Shown here: positions 7,287 to 8,602 of the stretch, in pieces | Position numbering within the stretch: position 1 is the stretch's first letter | Layout of the letters: every line of letters begins with the position of its first letter | Source: Coriobacteriia bacterium | GTDB lineage: Bacteria > Actinomycetota > Coriobacteriia > Coriobacteriales > Atopobiaceae | Reading direction: 5' to 3' | Length of the DNA stretch: 8,602 nucleotides | NCBI GenBank assembly: GCA_003150175.1 | Contig: QAKZ01000053.1 | Location: 1 to 8,602, forward strand | Made by a program: the position numbers and the translations under genes | The notes under the pieces: generated by a model | The model's input: only the letters and a program-made list of their open reading frames with translations | The model's database searches: none | Told to the model about the DNA's origin: nothing

Positions 7287-7405
7287 CGAACGGCCGGGCG
7301 CGTGGTAAGGTAAATGCCGCAAAAGCGAATAGGAACCATCTCTTCGGCCCGCGGAGCTGAGCTGCGCGGGGCCGCGTGCACGAGGTACGCGCGACGAGGG
7401 ATGGG
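7287..7405. other. Divergent intergenic segment, no gene seen
   Basis: It lies between the ileS promoter and the terminator ahead of the deaminase gene. I find no tRNA, no SRP RNA core and no credible ORF. The only clear structure is a hairpin at 7345-7374, CGGCCC-GCG pairing with CGC-(G)-GGGCCG, capped by AGC-TGA-GCT, about 12 bp with one G-G mismatch and one bulge. No convincing plus-strand promoter could be picked; TGGTAAGGT (7303-7310) is a poor extended -10 candidate. Confidence 0.5.
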
Positions 7406-7455
7406 CGCGCGAAGCAGGCAAGCCGCCCCTTGCCCGCTTCGCGCGTTTCTTTTTT
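7406..7455 (+). terminator. Intrinsic terminator upstream of the deaminase gene
   Basis: CGCGCGAAGCAGGCAAG (7406-7422) pairs with CTTGCCCGCTTCGCGCG (7429-7445) around a 6-nt loop, giving 16 of 17 pairs with one A-C mismatch. It is followed by TTTCTTTTTT (7446-7455). This is a textbook plus-strand terminator, yet it lies only 52 nt before the deaminase ATG and no plus-strand gene precedes it in the window. It is either an attenuator in the deaminase leader or the end of a short transcript from 7287-7405. Confidence 0.85.
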
Positions 7456-7507
7456 GCTTTGCCCCGGTACCGAGGCGGGCCGAGCGCCCGCGACGAGAGG
7501 AGCCATC

Positions 7508-8038
7508 ATGGCGGAAGAGAAGAAGTCGAGCTGGGACGAGCCGCGCCGCGCGACGTTCACGCACGAGGAGGACGTGGCGTTTTTGCGCCGCGCCATCGAG
7601 GTCTCGAGGAGGAGCCGTGAGCACGGCAACACGCCCTTCGGCGCGATCCTCGTCGACGAGCACAAGAACGTCGCCCTCGAGCAGGAGAACCGCGAGGTCA
7701 CCGAGCACATCTGCACCGGCCACGCCGAGACCTCGCTCATGGAGGCCGCGAGCCGCAAATTCGACCACGGCTACCTGTGGCAGTGCACCATCTACACCAC
7801 CGGCGAGCCCTGCGCCATGTGCTCGGGCGCCATCTACTGGGCCAACGTCGGCCGCGTGGTCTATGCGATGACCGAGCGCGACATCCTCGCGCAGACCGGC
7901 GACAACGAGCAGAACCCGACGCTCGACACCCCCTGCCGGCAGATCTTCGGCTCCAGTCAGAAGCAGATCGAGGTCGTCGGCCCCTTCCCCGAGCTCGTCG
8001 CCGAGGCCTGCGCAGTCCACGAGGGCTACTGGAACTAA
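7508..8038 (+). CDS. Zinc-dependent nucleoside/base deaminase (CDA superfamily)
   Basis: This 176-residue cytosolic protein is predicted to remove an amino group hydrolytically from a purine or pyrimidine base or nucleoside. The active site is complete: HAE (72-74; H72 a zinc ligand, E74 the proton shuttle) and PCAMC (101-105; C102 and C105 zinc ligands), with NTPFGAILVD (41-50) forming the base pocket. GAIYWANVGRVVYA resembles the GAIYWA segment of GuaD-type guanine deaminases more than the TadA tRNA-deaminase form (CAGAI-N-RI). The tail PFPELVAEACAVHEGYWN is longer than in TadA. I therefore prefer a free base/nucleoside deaminase, with guanine or cytosine as candidate substrates, but TadA-like function cannot be excluded. 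The ATG is chosen because GAGAGGAG (7495-7502) sits 5 nt upstream; a GTG at 7376 in the same frame would have to read through the terminator hairpin. It is alone on its strand, divergent from ileS and convergent with galU. Confidence 0.9.
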   Translation: MAEEKKSSWDEPRRATFTHEEDVAFLRRAIEVSRRSREHGNTPFGAILVDEHKNVALEQENREVTEHICTGHAETSLMEAASRKFDHGYLWQCTIYTTGEPCAMCSGAIYWANVGRVVYAMTERDILAQTGDNEQNPTLDTPCRQIFGSSQKQIEVVGPFPELVAEACAVHEGYWN

Positions 8039-8107
8039 CCGAGCCGAGGACCATCACTGGGTGACAGTCATTGGCTGCAGCTTTCTGGGACACCCTCGCG
8101 GCTCGGG
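8039..8107. repeat. Nested inverted repeats after the deaminase stop
   Basis: CCGAGCCG (8039-8046), starting at the base after the deaminase stop, pairs with CGGCTCGG (8099-8106). AGG/CCT extends it inside, and an inner pair GGGTG/CACCC (CACCC at 8091-8095) continues the stem, leaving a loop that holds the palindrome GCTGCAGC. There is no T tract on either side, so it is not a plain intrinsic terminator. It may be a 3' UTR structure of the deaminase mRNA. Confidence 0.55.
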
Positions 8108-8167
8108 AAAACCAAAGGACGGGCGCGAACTTTCCGATAACCGCAGAAAGCTCGCGCCCGTCCCTTG
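8108..8167 (-). terminator. Likely galU transcription terminator
   Basis: Arms 8113-8134 and 8146-8167 are each 22 nt with an 11-nt loop. On the plus strand two positions are A-C mismatches (8116/8164 and 8129/8151). On the minus strand these become U-G wobbles, so the RNA helix is continuous only for a minus-strand transcript, the direction of galU. Four T residues (8111-8108) follow after one G, a short tract. The rest of the gap up to the galU stop (8168-8242) holds no gene; a weak GCGGG/CCCGC pairing is the only feature there. Confidence 0.72.
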
Positions 8168-8242
8168 TGTACCTTCAGCTGTTGCGACGAGCGGGTTCTT
8201 GGGCACAGGCTCCACGCCCGCCTCCCCTGCTTGGCTCGAGGG

Positions 8243-8602
8243 CTAGTCGGCCATGGCCTCCTCGAAGGCGGCGGAGAAGCGCGGGTCGGACTTGGCCATG
8301 CGCGCGTTGGTGGCGATCCAGCCGGCGACGGTGCCCGTGTCGTAACCCTCCTTGGGGTCGATGACGAGGGCGTAGAACTCCTCCTCGGCAAGGCAGCGCT
8401 CCATGGCATCGGTGAGCTGGATCTCGTTGCCGGCGCCGGGCTTCTGGGTCTTCAGGAGCTCCATCACGCGCGGCGAGAGCAGGTAGCGGCCGACGATGAA
8501 GAGACGAGACGGAGCGAGCGCGGCCTTGGGCTTCTCGACCATGCCGGAGAGCTTCCAGACGGCGCCCTCGTCGTTCTCGCCAGCCTCGGGGAACTCGGCG
8601 AT
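8243..8602 (-). CDS. galU: UTP-glucose-1-phosphate uridylyltransferase (partial, 5' end outside)
   Basis: The last 119 codons of an enzyme that makes UDP-glucose from UTP and glucose-1-phosphate, the donor for cell-wall sugars and glycolipids and an entry to galactose use. Visible GalU features, in order, are GMVEKP with the conserved Lys, APSRLFIVGRYLLSP, PGAGNEIQLTDAM, and EGYDTGTVAGWIATN near the C-terminus. These are the usual C-terminal half motifs of the bacterial GalU nucleotidyltransferase fold, and the end (EEAMAD) is at the normal place. The reading frame is open to the right edge, so the start lies beyond the window. It converges with the deaminase gene and has its own hairpin terminator. 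GalF or another sugar-nucleotide transferase is less likely because of the EIQLTDA and YDTG motifs. Confidence 0.93.
   Translation of the reverse strand: MAEFPEAGENDEGAVWKLSGMVEKPKAALAPSRLFIVGRYLLSPRVMELLKTQKPGAGNEIQLTDAMERCLAEEEFYALVIDPKEGYDTGTVAGWIATNARMAKSDPRFSAAFEEAMAD

Noticed and set aside
7287..7455. SRP RNA or tRNA gene before the deaminase
   Set aside because: The SRP core (CAGGNCCGGAAGGAAGCAG type) and any tRNA T-arm (GGTTCGAATCC type) are absent.
7376..7507. Longer deaminase start at GTG 7376
   Set aside because: The extension would translate through the intrinsic terminator hairpin and T tract and has no family similarity; the ATG at 7508 has a strong, well-spaced Shine-Dalgarno.
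1..8602. Mobile element, defence system or CRISPR array
   Set aside because: No transposase, integrase, nuclease-effector or spaced repeat array is visible; all recognised genes are housekeeping or envelope functions.

Overview
The window is GC-rich with dense, short-spaced genes on mostly one strand. Gene content and order (ileS-lspA-rluD with an ileS T-box leader, a Gram-positive-type divergent IMP dehydrogenase, GTG/TTG starts with good Shine-Dalgarno sites) fit a high-GC Gram-positive bacterium. My best guess is a Coriobacteriia (Collinsella/Olsenella-like) gut actinobacterium; this is inference from GC, protein style and leader type, not a database match.

Layout, left to right. (1) 1-965, minus: 5' two thirds of an IMP dehydrogenase gene (guaB), running off the left edge, with its own extended -10 promoter. 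(2) 966-1256: guaB promoter region, a 28-bp near-perfect inverted repeat, and a C-rich minus-strand 3' UTR. (3) 1257-6966, minus: four co-oriented genes read in the order ileS, lspA, rluD (pseudouridine synthase), membrane family-2 glycosyltransferase. The first three are separated by 4 nt and 0 nt, the last by 48 nt. (4) 6967-7286: ileS leader, an isoleucine T-box riboswitch with AUC specifier, antiterminator and terminator, and a promoter just upstream. (5) 7287-7507: divergent intergenic region with two plus-strand hairpins, the second a full intrinsic terminator placed before the next gene. (6) 7508-8038, plus: a zinc-dependent nucleoside/base deaminase. (7) 8039-8242: convergent intergenic region with two inverted-repeat structures, one the likely galU terminator. 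(8) 8243-8602, minus: 3' end of a UTP-glucose-1-phosphate uridylyltransferase gene (galU), running off the right edge.

Functionally the window is mostly housekeeping: guanine nucleotide synthesis, isoleucyl-tRNA charging, lipoprotein signal-peptide removal, rRNA modification, surface polysaccharide synthesis, purine/pyrimidine deamination and UDP-glucose supply. The T-box would let uncharged tRNA-Ile control not only ileS but probably lspA, rluD and perhaps the glycosyltransferase by readthrough. I see no mobile element, CRISPR array, tRNA or rRNA gene, and no clear undescribed multi-gene system. The most open points are in the non-coding DNA: the terminator-containing leader before the deaminase gene, the atypical T-box bulge with a second T-box-like hairpin, and the long inverted repeat at 1146-1206.
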